Positions 43,187 through 52,745 of a DNA stretch of 64,000 nt are shown here, piece by piece. The DNA is from Nitrospira sp. (GTDB lineage: Bacteria > Nitrospirota > Nitrospiria > Nitrospirales > UBA8639), in NCBI GenBank assembly GCA_028819435.1, contig JAPPLK010000003.1, forward strand, positions 1 to 64,000, in the 5' to 3' direction. Below the pieces are notes generated by a model that was not told the origin of the DNA, did not search any database, and worked only from the letters and a program-made list of their open reading frames with translations. Each line of letters begins with the position of its first letter. Position 1 is the first letter of the stretch. The position numbers and the translations under genes were made by a program.

Positions 43187-44506
43187 ATGATCACGGCTGA
43201 AATCATTGCGGTGGGCTCGGAACTGCTGCTTGGCGGGCGGGTCGATACCAATTCGCTTTTTCTCAGCGAGTCGCTGGCGGAGCAGGGGATCGAAGTCCGG
43301 TTCAAGTCCGTGGTCGGGGACGACGTGGAGGATATAGGCGCGGCCGTCACGAATGCGGTCAGGCGGGTGGAGCTTGTGCTGATCACCGGCGGTCTTGGTC
43401 CGACCGTGGACGACGTCACCCGCGAAGCCGTGGCCCGGGTGACCGGAAAGCCGTTACGCCTTCGTCCCCGGGCACTCGAATCCATAACGGCGCGTTTGCA
43501 ATCAGCGGGAAGGCCGGTCAGTGAAAACCAGCGCCGGCAGGCGTTCCTGCCCACCGGCGCAATCTTGCTTCGTAATCCTTCGGGGATCGCGCCCGGCTTT
43601 ACGGTACAGTGGAAGCGCCGTCGAATCGTTTGCCTGCCCGGTGTCAGCCACGAAGTCCACAGAATATGGCAGGAATCGCTTCTGCCGGGGCTCCGGCGGG
43701 ACGGGCTTCTTTCTTCGGCTATCGAGACCCGGACCATCCATACCTTTGGTCTTCTCGAGAGCGAGATCGATAGCCGGCTGCGAGAGTTCATCCCATCCGC
43801 CAGTGCGTTCCACCTCGGCCTTCTGGCCTCTCCGCTTGGGGTTTCGGTGTCCCTCACGCGATCGGAGACGACTGAAAGAAGGCAAGCGAGAGAGAAAAAC
43901 TCAAGGCAACCTACCATGTCCTTTGATGACTTGATGAACGACGTGATCATCAGGTTGGGGCAAAATGTTTTCTCCAGCGATGGACAGACCATGGAAGAAG
44001 TGGTAGGCCAAAGTCTCCGTGCTCGAAAATTCACCATCGCCCTGGCTGAAAGCTGCACGGGCGGGCTGATTGCGCATCGCCTGACGCAAGTGCCTGGAAG
44101 TTCGACATACGTGGACCGGACAGTGGTGTGTTACAGCAATCGTGCGAAGATCGAACTGCTCGGGGTGTCCGAATCGTTGCTGAAAAAAAATGGGGCGGTG
44201 AGCGCGCAGGTCGCCAAGGCCATGGCCCAGGGTATTCGAACGAGAAGCAAGGTGGACGTGGGCCTGAGCGTGACGGGCATTGCCGGGCCAGGAGGAGGGA
44301 CTGCACACAAGCCTGTCGGCTTGGTCTACGTCGGGCTGGCTACGTCCAAGGAATCTCATACGAAAGCATTCCAGTTCCATGGAGAACGGGAAGCGATCAA
44401 ACTCCGGGCATCCCAGGCAGCGCTTGACGTGTTGCGGCGCTGGTTGCGTCCCCGGTCCCCGAGCGGGTCGGGGATCGGCCCTGATAGCGGACTTAAGTAT
44501 TTGTAG
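43187..44506 (+). CDS. cinA: CinA: competence/damage-inducible protein with NMN amidohydrolase domain
   Basis: Two-domain CinA of 439 residues. The N-terminal molybdopterin-binding-like domain (COG1058) shows AEIIAVGSELLLGGRVDTNS, ELVLITGGLGPTVDDVTRE and PGVSHEVHRIWQE. The C-terminal PncC-type domain shows IALAESCTGGLIAHRLTQVP and GLSVTGIAGPGGGTAHKPVG. PncC recycles nicotinamide mononucleotide; the N-domain hydrolyses ADP-ribose in some species. The last residues (RPRSPSGSGIGPDSGLKYL) come from a type C repeat fused to the gene end, so the native C-terminus is extended or replaced. Confidence 0.93.
   Translation: MITAEIIAVGSELLLGGRVDTNSLFLSESLAEQGIEVRFKSVVGDDVEDIGAAVTNAVRRVELVLITGGLGPTVDDVTREAVARVTGKPLRLRPRALESITARLQSAGRPVSENQRRQAFLPTGAILLRNPSGIAPGFTVQWKRRRIVCLPGVSHEVHRIWQESLLPGLRRDGLLSSAIETRTIHTFGLLESEIDSRLREFIPSASAFHLGLLASPLGVSVSLTRSETTERRQAREKNSRQPTMSFDDLMNDVIIRLGQNVFSSDGQTMEEVVGQSLRARKFTIALAESCTGGLIAHRLTQVPGSSTYVDRTVVCYSNRAKIELLGVSESLLKKNGAVSAQVAKAMAQGIRTRSKVDVGLSVTGIAGPGGGTAHKPVGLVYVGLATSKESHTKAFQFHGEREAIKLRASQAALDVLRRWLRPRSPSGSGIGPDSGLKYL
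44450..44478. repeat. Palindromic repeat, type C, within the cinA 3' end
   Basis: ccccggtccccgagcgggtc followed by ggggatcgg, matching the core of the copies at the left edge of the window and at 3627. It supplies the final codons of cinA. Confidence 0.55.
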
Positions 44507-44572
44507 GGAATTTTGAATCGGGTCGTCGTGAGACATCTCCCTTCAACGGGAGAAGAAGGAAGGGAAAATAAC

Positions 44573-45526
44573 ATGGGGTTTTTACTCTTGATTTTCGTCA
44601 CGGTCACCTGTCTTTTTTTGCCAACCCCGGTGCAAGCGGGGTCGGGGTTTTATATCAGTAGCGAGATCGGAACCAATTTTGCTTCCGGAATGAATCACTT
44701 CGGACGCGACGACGACCGTGCCAGCAAGTGCGACGAGTACATCAACCCGTTTTTTGCGATGGTGCCCGGATGTACTGACCCCGACCGCGGTGGGGACGCC
44801 TCGAAGGCTGTCTATGATAGTGCCAAGGGCGTCCTGGCCGGAGCAGCCGTGGGCTATCGACTGAAAGACGCGTACCCGGGCGGCTTCTGGGGTGGGTTTC
44901 GGATTGAGATGGAATATTTCTTCCGGGAATCGGAATACGATCAGTCTGCATCGAGTGTCGCGACGCGGGCACAGACTATCGCCAAACACAGGGGAGAAAC
45001 TGCGCTGTCGGCGAAACGTGTTGGAAGCATCACTTCCCACAACCTGTTCGCAAACCTGTTTTACGATTTGAGCAACACCAGCCGGTTCACGCCTTACGTC
45101 GGGTTCGGTGTCGGCGTCGGGTTTACGGACATGGACTGGAGCAGCATTAATGCCAGGAATTCCGATTCGACGGCAATCACGTCGATAGGCGATGATCTCT
45201 GCGATGGAATTCCCGGATGCGACGTAAACGAGATACGCAAGAACCTCGCCGGGATGACTACCAGCGAACAGACCGTGCTCAAAGACGCGCTCTTTGGCTA
45301 TCAGGTGCTTTTCGGCCTGGACTATGCACTTACGGAGTCGATGTCTCTGGGCGTGAAGGGACGCTGGGTCAATTTCAATACCTTTCGAGACGGCGGCAGT
45401 TGGGATCGGCTACGGAGTCACGAGTCCAACCTGAGGCTCGACGGAAGTGAGCCGGTGATCTACCGATTGGTCACGGACGACATCGAATTTTTCGGTGTCA
45501 GCCTAAACCTGAAATATCACTTTTAG
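44573..45526 (+). CDS. Outer-membrane beta-barrel protein, Msp4/P44-like (paralogue 2)
   Basis: The 317-residue product starts MGFLLLIFVTVTCLFLPTPV with signal cleavage near QAGS, then GFYISSEIGTNFASGM, FGRDDDRASKCDEYINP, VLAGAAVGYRL, FRIEMEYFFRESEYDQ, SHNLFANLFYDLSNTSRFTP and the terminal FFGVSLNLKYHF. It aligns along its length with paralogue 1. The ATG follows gaaggaaggg; the frame is open 20 codons upstream. It lies 66 bases after cinA and directly before thpR. An extra Cys pair in the GDDLCDGIPGCDVNE loop could form a surface disulfide. Confidence 0.85.
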   Translation: MGFLLLIFVTVTCLFLPTPVQAGSGFYISSEIGTNFASGMNHFGRDDDRASKCDEYINPFFAMVPGCTDPDRGGDASKAVYDSAKGVLAGAAVGYRLKDAYPGGFWGGFRIEMEYFFRESEYDQSASSVATRAQTIAKHRGETALSAKRVGSITSHNLFANLFYDLSNTSRFTPYVGFGVGVGFTDMDWSSINARNSDSTAITSIGDDLCDGIPGCDVNEIRKNLAGMTTSEQTVLKDALFGYQVLFGLDYALTESMSLGVKGRWVNFNTFRDGGSWDRLRSHESNLRLDGSEPVIYRLVTDDIEFFGVSLNLKYHF

Positions 45527-45537
45527 TGTTCTGCTGT

Positions 45538-46116
45538 ATGACAATGGGACTACGGACGTTTTTGGCGATTGATCTGCCTTCTTCTCTGCAATCGGCCATA
45601 GGGCAGCACATCCGAACGGTCGAACGGGAATTGCCGGGCCTCTCATGGAGTAAAAATGAAAATCTCCACGTAAATTTGAAATTTTTTGGTGACACGACAG
45701 AGAGACAGGTTGATCAAATTCGCCAAGCGGTGGAACCGGCGATTTCCCACGTTTCTCCCTTTGTTGTTGAACTCAAAGGGTTCGGGGTGTTTCCTGGTAG
45801 ACAGTCGCCCCGCGTGCTGTGGATCGGTCTTGATGGAGCCCTGGATCGTCTGATCGCGTTGGCCGGGTGCGTGGGGCAGGCCGTCGTCCCGTTGGGATTT
45901 CTGGAAGAGAACAGGCCATTTCGACCTCATCTGACCGTGGCTCGCGTGAAAAAGGACCATCGCGCAGTCAGCCGGGCATTGCACGACTTGGGCGTATTCA
46001 CGGATCCTTTTCTCTGCGGGCCGTTATCCGTTGAACGGGTCACCCTGTTCAAAAGCGAACTTCGACCGAGTGGGGCTGTCTATACCAAATTATGGGACGT
46101 CCCCTTGAATGCGTGA
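45538..46116 (+). CDS. thpR: RNA 2',3'-cyclic phosphodiesterase (LigT/ThpR family)
   Basis: Member of the 2H phosphoesterase family, which hydrolyses 2',3'-cyclic phosphates on RNA ends. MGLRTFLAIDLPSSLQ, then LSWSKNENLHVNLKFFGD and FRPHLTVARVKK mark the two catalytic repeats. The second HxTx motif is intact (HLTV) but the first reads HVNL, with Asn in place of Thr. The ATG at 45538 is chosen; one at 45544 or the GTG at 45526 is equally possible, as no clear ribosome-binding site is visible. It lies between the second barrel gene and recA. Confidence 0.9.
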   Translation: MTMGLRTFLAIDLPSSLQSAIGQHIRTVERELPGLSWSKNENLHVNLKFFGDTTERQVDQIRQAVEPAISHVSPFVVELKGFGVFPGRQSPRVLWIGLDGALDRLIALAGCVGQAVVPLGFLEENRPFRPHLTVARVKKDHRAVSRALHDLGVFTDPFLCGPLSVERVTLFKSELRPSGAVYTKLWDVPLNA

Positions 46117-46207
46117 GGAGTTGTGATTTTACTTTGCGAACGGTGGTTGGCCTCCTTACGGGTTTTCAGTATGATAGAGACGTAATGACTTGAATCGAGG
46201 AGGCGCT

Positions 46208-47284
46208 ATGAGCGATCGAAATACAGATAGTCAAGGGAAAACGAAGGCATTGGAACTGGCCGTGACCCAAATTGAAAAGCAGTTTGGGAAAGGCTCGATC
46301 ATGAAACTGGGAACGGGTGACGTGTCGGCTGACGTGCAGGCCACGTCTACCGGGTCGTTGGCCCTGGATCTGGCCTTGGGCGTCGGCGGGTTGCCGCGAG
46401 GCCGGGTGGTGGAAATTTTTGGCCCGGAGTCCTCGGGGAAAACTACCCTGTGTTTGCATGCCATTGCGGAAACGCAGAAATCCGGTGGGTCCGCGGCGTT
46501 CATCGACGCGGAACACGCGCTGGACGTTTCCTATGCGAAAAAACTGGGTGTTCAAACCGATGATCTGCTGGTGGCTCAACCCGACACCGGTGAACAAGCT
46601 TTGGAGATTGCCGAAACGTTGGTGAGAAGCGGGGCGATCGACCTGGTGGTTGTGGACTCCGTCGCTGCCCTGGTGCCCCGCGCCGAAATCGAAGGTGAAA
46701 TGGGTGATTCGCACATGGGGCTTCAGGCTCGCCTGATGTCCCAGGCCCTTCGCAAATTGACCGGAGCCATTTCCAAATCGCTGACCACGGTGATTTTCAT
46801 CAACCAGATCCGGATGAAGATCGGGGTGATGTTCGGCAATCCCGAAACCACGACCGGCGGGAACGCCCTGAAGTTTTATTCCTCGGTGCGGCTGGATATC
46901 CGTCGGATCGAGTCCATCAAGGAAGGTCAGGAGGTGATCGGAAGCCGGGTCCGCGTCAAGGTGGTCAAAAACAAGACGGCGCCTCCTTTCAGGCAGGCCG
47001 AGTTCGACATCATGTTTGCCGAGGGCGTATCCAAAGTCGGGGAACTCATCGACTTGGGCGTTGAAAAGAAAATCATCGATAAGGCCGGAGCGTGGTATTC
47101 GTTTCACGAGGAGCGATTGGGGCAGGGCCGCGAAGCCGCGAAAGTGTTTCTGAAAGAGAACCCTGAAGCTGCCGCAGAAATTGAAACGAAAATTCGTGAA
47201 AAAGCTGGATTGGTTGCGACGGACGCGGGTTCGACCGATGCAGAACCGGAAAAAAGACTGGCCCCCACGCGAGGTAAAGCCTAG
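46208..47284 (+). CDS. recA: Recombinase A
   Basis: Central DNA strand-exchange protein and SOS co-protease. Signatures: [15 protein letters not shown], Walker [57 protein letters not shown], the L2 region [20 protein letters not shown] and [14 protein letters not shown]. The ATG, with gaggaggcg just upstream, gives 358 residues, standard length. I could not identify a confident LexA box in the short upstream gap. Confidence 0.98.
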   Translation: MSDRNTDSQGKTKALELAVTQIEKQFGKGSIMKLGTGDVSADVQATSTGSLALDLALGVGGLPRGRVVEIFGPESSGKTTLCLHAIAETQKSGGSAAFIDAEHALDVSYAKKLGVQTDDLLVAQPDTGEQALEIAETLVRSGAIDLVVVDSVAALVPRAEIEGEMGDSHMGLQARLMSQALRKLTGAISKSLTTVIFINQIRMKIGVMFGNPETTTGGNALKFYSSVRLDIRRIESIKEGQEVIGSRVRVKVVKNKTAPPFRQAEFDIMFAEGVSKVGELIDLGVEKKIIDKAGAWYSFHEERLGQGREAAKVFLKENPEAAAEIETKIREKAGLVATDAGSTDAEPEKRLAPTRGKA

Positions 47285-47285
47285 A

Positions 47286-47372
47286 AAAATGCCCCCTCAC
47301 CCCAGCCCTCTCCCGCAGTGGGGAGAGGGGGATTCCCCTCCTTTGTAAGGAGGGGTGAGGGGAGGTAGATGA
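47286..47372. repeat. Composite of type A and half type B repeats
   Basis: A short type A unit (cccctcaccccagccctctc ... gtggggagaggggg) is joined directly to half of a type B unit (cccctcctttgtaaggaggg, gtgaggggaggtaga). It fills the recA-alaS gap. Confidence 0.65.
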
Positions 47373-47403
47373 TTATCGTAACCCTCAAAGAATTTCCTTT
47401 TTT

Positions 47404-50049
47404 ATGCCGCTGACCGCCAATGAGCTTCGCCGGTCGTTTCTGGACTTTTTCCGGGCTGTCGATCACGCTGTCGTTCCCAGCGCGTCGCTCCTTCCTCAGG
47501 CCGATCCTACGCTCCTGTTCACCAATGCGGGGATGAATCAGTTCAAGCGCGTGTTCCTGGGCGAAGAACAACGTTCTTATTCCCGGGCCGTGTCCGTTCA
47601 ACGGTGCATGCGAGCCGGAGGTAAGCATAATGATCTGGAAAACGTGGGGTATACCCGTCGTCATCATACGTTCTTTGAAATGCTCGGCAATTTCTCGTTC
47701 GGCGACTATTTCAAAAAGGACGCGGTCCATTTTGGCTGGGATTATTTGACGAAGACGCTGGGTCTGCCCGCTGACCAATTGTGGGTCACGATCTTTCAGG
47801 ACGATGATGAGGCGTTTGCATTGTGGGAGAACAGCGTGGGCGTGCCCGCGGCGCGGATCGTGCGACTCGGGTACAAGGACAATTTTTGGCAAATGGGGGA
47901 GACCGGGCCCTGCGGGCCCTGCTCTGAAATCCACATTGACCAGGGTGAGGTTCTCGGGTGCGGACGGGACCCGTGTGTGGTGGGGTGCGACTGCGACCGG
48001 TACCTGGAAATCTGGAACCTCGTGTTCATGCAGTTCGACCGCGATGCCGAAGGCAACCTGCATCCGTTACCCAAACCCAGTATCGATACCGGCATGGGCC
48101 TTGAGCGGCTCGCGGCCGTGGTCCAAGGCGTGGACAGCAATTATGCGACCGACCTGTTCATGCCGTTACTTTCGACGATTGCCGACCGAACGGATTGCGC
48201 ATATGGTAAGGCCGAGGCTTCCGATCGTTCCATGCGCGTGATTGCGGATCATTTGCGGGCCGTCACGTTCATGATCACGGACGGGATACTCCCATCGAAC
48301 GAAGGCCGGGGATACGTGTTGCGACGGATTTTACGCAGGGCTTCCCGACATGGACGGCTCCTGGGTGTCACCGAACCGTTTCTGCATGAATTGACCGGCG
48401 CGGTGACGACTCAGATGCAAGGGGCCTATCCCGAACTGGCCAGTGCGGCTGAGACGTGTCGCACCATCGTCGAAGGTGAAGAGGAACGGTTTATCGGTAC
48501 CTTGGATCAAGGTTTACCCATCCTGAACCGTATGGTCGGTGAGGCCAAGGCCGGAGCTCTGGACGGCGAGAACGTCTTTAAATTGTATGATACGTATGGT
48601 TTTCCCTTGGATTTGATCGAAGAGGCTGCCCGTGAACAGGGTTTGGCCACTGATCTCGAAGGCTTTCAACGTGCGTTGGAAGCGCAGCGTGATCGGGCAC
48701 GTAAATCGGCTGTTTTCGTCGCGGAACAGGAGAAATCATTCATCACCGAATTGGCGCAACAACTTCCTCCTACGGAGTTCCTCGGGTACCAGGCGCTTCA
48801 CTCCGAGAGCGTGTTGCAGGTTATGCTCAAAGGAGAGATTCCGGCGGAAGAAGTCGTGGAAGGGGATGACGTGGAACTGATCCTGAATGCCACACCCTTC
48901 TATCCTGAAGGAGGGGGGCAGGTTGGCGATCAGGGTACGTTGACGGGCTCGGAAGGCCGAATTCAGGTCAGGGAAACCACGAAAGTTGGCGGAAAACTCC
49001 TGCTTCACAAGGGAACGGTCGTGGCCGGACGCATCCGTAAGGGCGAGCCTCTGGCTGCGATGGTGGACTCGACGACCAGGCATGGCGCAGCCCGGAATCA
49101 TACCGCCACCCATCTCCTCCACGCGGCGCTTCGAGAAGTGTTGGGCTCTCAGGTGAAACAATATGGTTCGCTGGTTGCCCCGAACCGGTTGCGTTTTGAT
49201 TTTTCCTATTTCAAACCGCTCCGCACCCGGGACCTTGAAGAAATTGAAGCCATGGTCAATTTTCACGTGTTGGGCAATACGCTTGTCCAAACCGACGTCA
49301 TGGGTATCCAGGAAGCCATTCACGCCGGCGCCCTGGCGTTTTTCGGCGACAAGTACGGGGAACGGGTGCGAGTGGTGGGGATCGGGGAGTTCAGCAAGGA
49401 ACTGTGCGGGGGCACGCATTGCCACCATACGGGCGAGATCGGTTCGTTCCGTATTACCTCCGAAGGCGGGGTTGCGTCCGGGGTGCGACGTATCGAAGCG
49501 TTGACCGGGACAGGGGCATTGGAGCACGGGAAAAAACTGGAATCCGACATCAGGGCATTGGCCGAATTGCTGAAAAGCAGCCCATCGGAAATCGTGCCGA
49601 AAACCCGGAAACTCGTTGCCCTGTTAAAGGAAAAAGAGCGGGAACTCGAACAACTCAAGTTGAAGTTGATGGACCGGAGCGCAGGCGGTGACGAGGCCCA
49701 AACTCGGGAGATTCGTGGCATTCCTGTCCACGTTCAGGAAATTCAAGGTTTATCCATGCAGGAACTTCGGCTGTTTTCCGACAAGGTGCGGAACAAGGTG
49801 TCCAAGGGCGTCATCGCATTGGGCTCGGTTGCGGATAGTAAGGTCTCATTATTGGTGATCGTGTCCCCGGATCTGACCCATACGTTGCAGGCCGGGAAAT
49901 TGATTAAGGAAGTGGCGCGCGACGTTGGCGGATCAGGCGGAGGGCGACCCGAAATGGCTCAAGCCGGCGGGAAGCATCCCGAAAAATTGAGCCAAGCTCT
50001 CGAAAAAGTGTTTCACCTGGTCGAAGCACAGGTCTCGGAACAGTCGTGA
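47404..50049 (+). CDS. alaS: Alanyl-tRNA synthetase
   Basis: Charges tRNA-Ala and edits mischarged Ser/Gly. The class II catalytic domain begins LRRSFLDFFRAVDHAVVPSA, SLLPQADPTLLFTNAGMNQF, and GKHNDLENVGYTRRHHTFFE. The editing domain has the zinc-type motifs HTATHLLHAALREVLG and CGGTHCHHTGEIG. The C-terminal C-Ala domain ends GGGRPEMAQAGG. Length 881 residues, as usual. No strong ribosome-binding site is visible before the ATG; upstream is repeat. The stop overlaps the mltG start. Confidence 0.97.
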   Translation: MPLTANELRRSFLDFFRAVDHAVVPSASLLPQADPTLLFTNAGMNQFKRVFLGEEQRSYSRAVSVQRCMRAGGKHNDLENVGYTRRHHTFFEMLGNFSFGDYFKKDAVHFGWDYLTKTLGLPADQLWVTIFQDDDEAFALWENSVGVPAARIVRLGYKDNFWQMGETGPCGPCSEIHIDQGEVLGCGRDPCVVGCDCDRYLEIWNLVFMQFDRDAEGNLHPLPKPSIDTGMGLERLAAVVQGVDSNYATDLFMPLLSTIADRTDCAYGKAEASDRSMRVIADHLRAVTFMITDGILPSNEGRGYVLRRILRRASRHGRLLGVTEPFLHELTGAVTTQMQGAYPELASAAETCRTIVEGEEERFIGTLDQGLPILNRMVGEAKAGALDGENVFKLYDTYGFPLDLIEEAAREQGLATDLEGFQRALEAQRDRARKSAVFVAEQEKSFITELAQQLPPTEFLGYQALHSESVLQVMLKGEIPAEEVVEGDDVELILNATPFYPEGGGQVGDQGTLTGSEGRIQVRETTKVGGKLLLHKGTVVAGRIRKGEPLAAMVDSTTRHGAARNHTATHLLHAALREVLGSQVKQYGSLVAPNRLRFDFSYFKPLRTRDLEEIEAMVNFHVLGNTLVQTDVMGIQEAIHAGALAFFGDKYGERVRVVGIGEFSKELCGGTHCHHTGEIGSFRITSEGGVASGVRRIEALTGTGALEHGKKLESDIRALAELLKSSPSEIVPKTRKLVALLKEKERELEQLKLKLMDRSAGGDEAQTREIRGIPVHVQEIQGLSMQELRLFSDKVRNKVSKGVIALGSVADSKVSLLVIVSPDLTHTLQAGKLIKEVARDVGGSGGGRPEMAQAGGKHPEKLSQALEKVFHLVEAQVSEQS

Positions 50050-51083
50050 GCCCGGTTCTACCTCCCAACTTTTCCCTCTTCGGAAAAAGTCTCCTCATTA
50101 TCTTTGGCGTTCTCATCCTCGTGGCCGGCTGCGGATTCGCAGTGCTGAGTCAACTCCAACCTGTCGGCAATGCCTCGCAGGTCGTAGTTTTGGATATCAC
50201 CGAAGGCTCCTCCTTGTCTGACGTAGCGAAACAACTGCACCGGCAGGAGCTGATCAAGAGCGATTGGGCGTTTGTCTGGATGGGGCGACTCTCAGGCTCG
50301 GACCGGAAAATCATTCCGGGAGAGTATGAGTTTCACGGAGGTATGACTCCCTCAACCATTCTGGAGAAGATCATCAGGGGCGAGGTGCTTCAGTATACGG
50401 TCACGATTCCCGAAGGTTTTGCAATGAGCCAGATTGCCGACTTGTTGCACGAACGACGTTTGGCCGATCGTGATGCGTTTCTGCGGTGTGCCAATGATCC
50501 GGCCTTCATTCGTACCTTGTTGCTGTCCGTTGATACCTTGGAGGGCTACCTGTTCCCCGATACCTATCGGTTTGCCCGTCATATGAAGCCAGAACAATTA
50601 ATCGAGACCATGGTGTCCAAATTGAAGCAAACCCTGAGCAAGGAAGACCGGGGCCGGGCCGCGGAATTGGATTTGTCTTTACACGAGGTCATGACATTGG
50701 CGTCGATGATCGAAAAAGAAACGGCCAAGCCTGATGAACGCACGTTGATTTCCGGCGTGTTTCACAACCGACTGCAAAAAGATATTCCGTTGCAAAGCGA
50801 CCCGACCGTTATCTACGCCGTGCATGAGTTTGACGGCAACCTCCGCAAAAAAGATTTGTCGATTGACAGTCCTTACAATACCTACCTGGTTGTTGGGTTG
50901 CCACCGGGACCGATTGCCAACCCGGGTCGTGCTGCTATCCATGCGGCTCTCTATCCTGAACCGACTGAATACCTCTATTTCGTCTCTCGTAATGACGGGA
51001 GCCACGAGTTCTCGGCCACGCTTGCCCAACACAACCGGGCCGTAAGGAAATATCAGTTGCGTCAACGCCGCCGTTCCTCGTAA
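50046..51083 (+). CDS. mltG: Endolytic murein transglycosylase
   Basis: YceG/MltG family protein that cuts nascent glycan strands and ends their elongation. It has an N-terminal membrane anchor (about residues 12-36, LLIIFGVLILVAGCGFAVL), a LysM-like domain, and the catalytic region LEGYLFPDTYRFA (Glu at about residue 170), then MIEKETAKPDERTLISGVFH, LQSDPTVIYA and SPYNTYLVVGLPPGPIANPG. The GTG start overlaps the alaS stop (GTGA). Confidence 0.95.
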   Translation: MSPVLPPNFSLFGKSLLIIFGVLILVAGCGFAVLSQLQPVGNASQVVVLDITEGSSLSDVAKQLHRQELIKSDWAFVWMGRLSGSDRKIIPGEYEFHGGMTPSTILEKIIRGEVLQYTVTIPEGFAMSQIADLLHERRLADRDAFLRCANDPAFIRTLLLSVDTLEGYLFPDTYRFARHMKPEQLIETMVSKLKQTLSKEDRGRAAELDLSLHEVMTLASMIEKETAKPDERTLISGVFHNRLQKDIPLQSDPTVIYAVHEFDGNLRKKDLSIDSPYNTYLVVGLPPGPIANPGRAAIHAALYPEPTEYLYFVSRNDGSHEFSATLAQHNRAVRKYQLRQRRRSS

Positions 51084-51095
51084 GCTTCTTCCGTC

Positions 51096-51560
51096 ATGTC
51101 TTTTGAACAACGCGTCACCTCCTTGGGACTGACCCTGCCGGCGCCTCCCCAACCGGTTGCCACCTACGTGCCCTCCGTTCAAGTCGGCGACCTGCTTTTC
51201 ATCAGTGGCGTGGTGCCCAGCCGTGACGGGCAGGTTGTCTTTCAGGGAAAGGTAGGACGCGATCTTTCCAGGGAAGAAGGCTATGAAGCGGCCAAGGTAT
51301 CGTTGCTCAATGCCCTGGCCAATATCCGTCAGGCCGCAGGTTCTCTCGACCGGGTACAACGGATTGTCAAGATGACGGGATACGTGGCCTCTCACGAAGG
51401 ATTCAGGGAACAGCCCTACGTGATCAACGGCGCATCCGATTTCCTGGTGGCAATCTTCGGGGAGGCCGGACGGCATGCCCGCGCAGCCGTGGGAGTGGCC
51501 GAATTGCCCCTGGGAGTTCCGGTCGAGCTCGAATTGACCGTCCAACTACTGCCCCGGTAA
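51096..51560 (+). CDS. RidA/YjgF-family protein
   Basis: The 154-residue product belongs to the RidA superfamily of enamine/imine deaminases, more specifically the longer YoaB/TdcF-like branch: VQVGDLLFISGVVPSRDGQV, GYEAAKVSLLNALANIRQAA, VKMTGYVASHEGF and the C-terminal GEAGRHARAAVGVAELPLGV. The Arg used for substrate carboxylate binding in RidA is present in HARAAVGV. It follows mltG by 12 bases. Confidence 0.92.
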   Translation: MSFEQRVTSLGLTLPAPPQPVATYVPSVQVGDLLFISGVVPSRDGQVVFQGKVGRDLSREEGYEAAKVSLLNALANIRQAAGSLDRVQRIVKMTGYVASHEGFREQPYVINGASDFLVAIFGEAGRHARAAVGVAELPLGVPVELELTVQLLPR

Positions 51561-51585
51561 CCTGAGCGCCCCGCCGGTTTTCAGG

Positions 51586-52491
51586 ATGAGGATAAACGCG
51601 TACATGCAATGGGTGCTCCCTGTCGTCATGGCGGTCCGTGTGCTTGTCTGTGACCAGGTCGCGGCGCAGGTACGGTATTTGACCGACCGGAACGTCTTTC
51701 CTTCCATCAGCACGGCCAACACGATTTACGTGGACGTGCAGGCTTCGAGTTGGAAGCCGCGTGGCAGATTGCTGTGGGACCCCCCGGCGGACATTCGAGC
51801 CAAATTGATTGCGGTGGGTTTCGAGATTGTGCGGGAGAAGACTCAACCACACGCGTTGACCTTGACGGGTTCGTATGAAGAAACCAGGGGCAGACAGTTT
51901 GGCATCAATCGATACGGCACGGTGCTGACGGGCACGTTCAGGATCGAACATCACGAGAAAGGGCCGTTGTTTGAAATGACGATTCAAGAAAGAGCCGCGC
52001 TTACACCATCGGGAACCTTACCCTACCTCGACTCCCTGCATAATTTTTTGACCAATCCTTACTATCATTTTCTCGGGGAAATCGTAGACGGACAGGTTCA
52101 TCGCAACCAGGACGCCCATGCCGTGTTCCTGAAAGAGTTGCACGCCAATGTTGCCCGCTATGCCGTTCCAGAAGTATCCGACAACCCTGAATGGATTCCC
52201 GAAGGCATCCATAGCATGCAACAAGCTCATACGCTGTATGAGCCGGTGGCCACCAGACGCACGATCGGGGAGTTCGTACAGGCGGACGATGATAGAATCG
52301 TTGACATCCTGCCGGATTTGTTGAACCATCCTGACGTGTACGTGAAGGTCCGTAGTGTCGAGGTCTTCGGCGATTTTCGCGTCATGGAGGCCCTTCCGTT
52401 GTTGCGAGACCTTGAAAAAAATGCGAAAGAAATCGAAGTCAGAAACGCGTCGTCCGCAACGATTTCCCGCTTGACCGGAACCTCGCCGTAA
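51586..52491 (+). CDS. Hypothetical exported protein with HEAT-like C-terminus
   Basis: I do not recognise the full-length family. The N-terminus has a short hydrophobic signal (about residues 7-26, ending VAAQ). The middle is beta-rich (LTLTGSYEETRGRQFGINRY). The C-terminal 75 residues, from about RTIGEFVQADDDRIV, look like two alpha-helical HEAT-like repeats (DLLNHPDVYVKVRSVEVFGD and PLLRDLEKNAKEIEVRNASS). It follows ridA by 25 bases and may be co-transcribed. Function unknown. Confidence 0.65.
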   Translation: MRINAYMQWVLPVVMAVRVLVCDQVAAQVRYLTDRNVFPSISTANTIYVDVQASSWKPRGRLLWDPPADIRAKLIAVGFEIVREKTQPHALTLTGSYEETRGRQFGINRYGTVLTGTFRIEHHEKGPLFEMTIQERAALTPSGTLPYLDSLHNFLTNPYYHFLGEIVDGQVHRNQDAHAVFLKELHANVARYAVPEVSDNPEWIPEGIHSMQQAHTLYEPVATRRTIGEFVQADDDRIVDILPDLLNHPDVYVKVRSVEVFGDFRVMEALPLLRDLEKNAKEIEVRNASSATISRLTGTSP

Positions 52492-52525
52492 CCATTCGCC
52501 ATCGAGTGTTCTCTTTTTCTCCTTC

Positions 52526-52560
52526 TGTCATTCCCGCAATTCTTTAGCGGGAATCCAGTG
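52526..52560. repeat. Palindromic repeat, type C (cattcccg...cgggaatccag)
   Basis: tgtcattcccgcaattcttt followed by agcgggaatccag; related copies at 43083 and 58827. Confidence 0.6.
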
Positions 52561-52718
52561 TCACTATCTTTTGTTATTCCATTCATCAAGACCCACTTGA
52601 GACAAAGATTGAACCTCTGCTAGAACCTGCGAGGATGACCATCGGAAACGGAAACGACCACCGTGCTATCCGGGAGTTTGATAGATCGGTCTCATATGTA
52701 CTTAACAAGCGCCGTTTA

Positions 52719-52745
52719 TTGACTTCAAAAATGCCTTACTATAAA
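52719..52745 (+). promoter_or_regulatory. Candidate promoter for the third barrel gene
   Basis: TTGACT and TATAAA with a 15-base spacer, shorter than ideal. Downstream, cactgta (52754-52760) and tacagtg (52781-52787) form an inverted repeat 20 bases apart, a possible regulator site, before the gaaaggagag ribosome-binding site. Confidence 0.4.
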
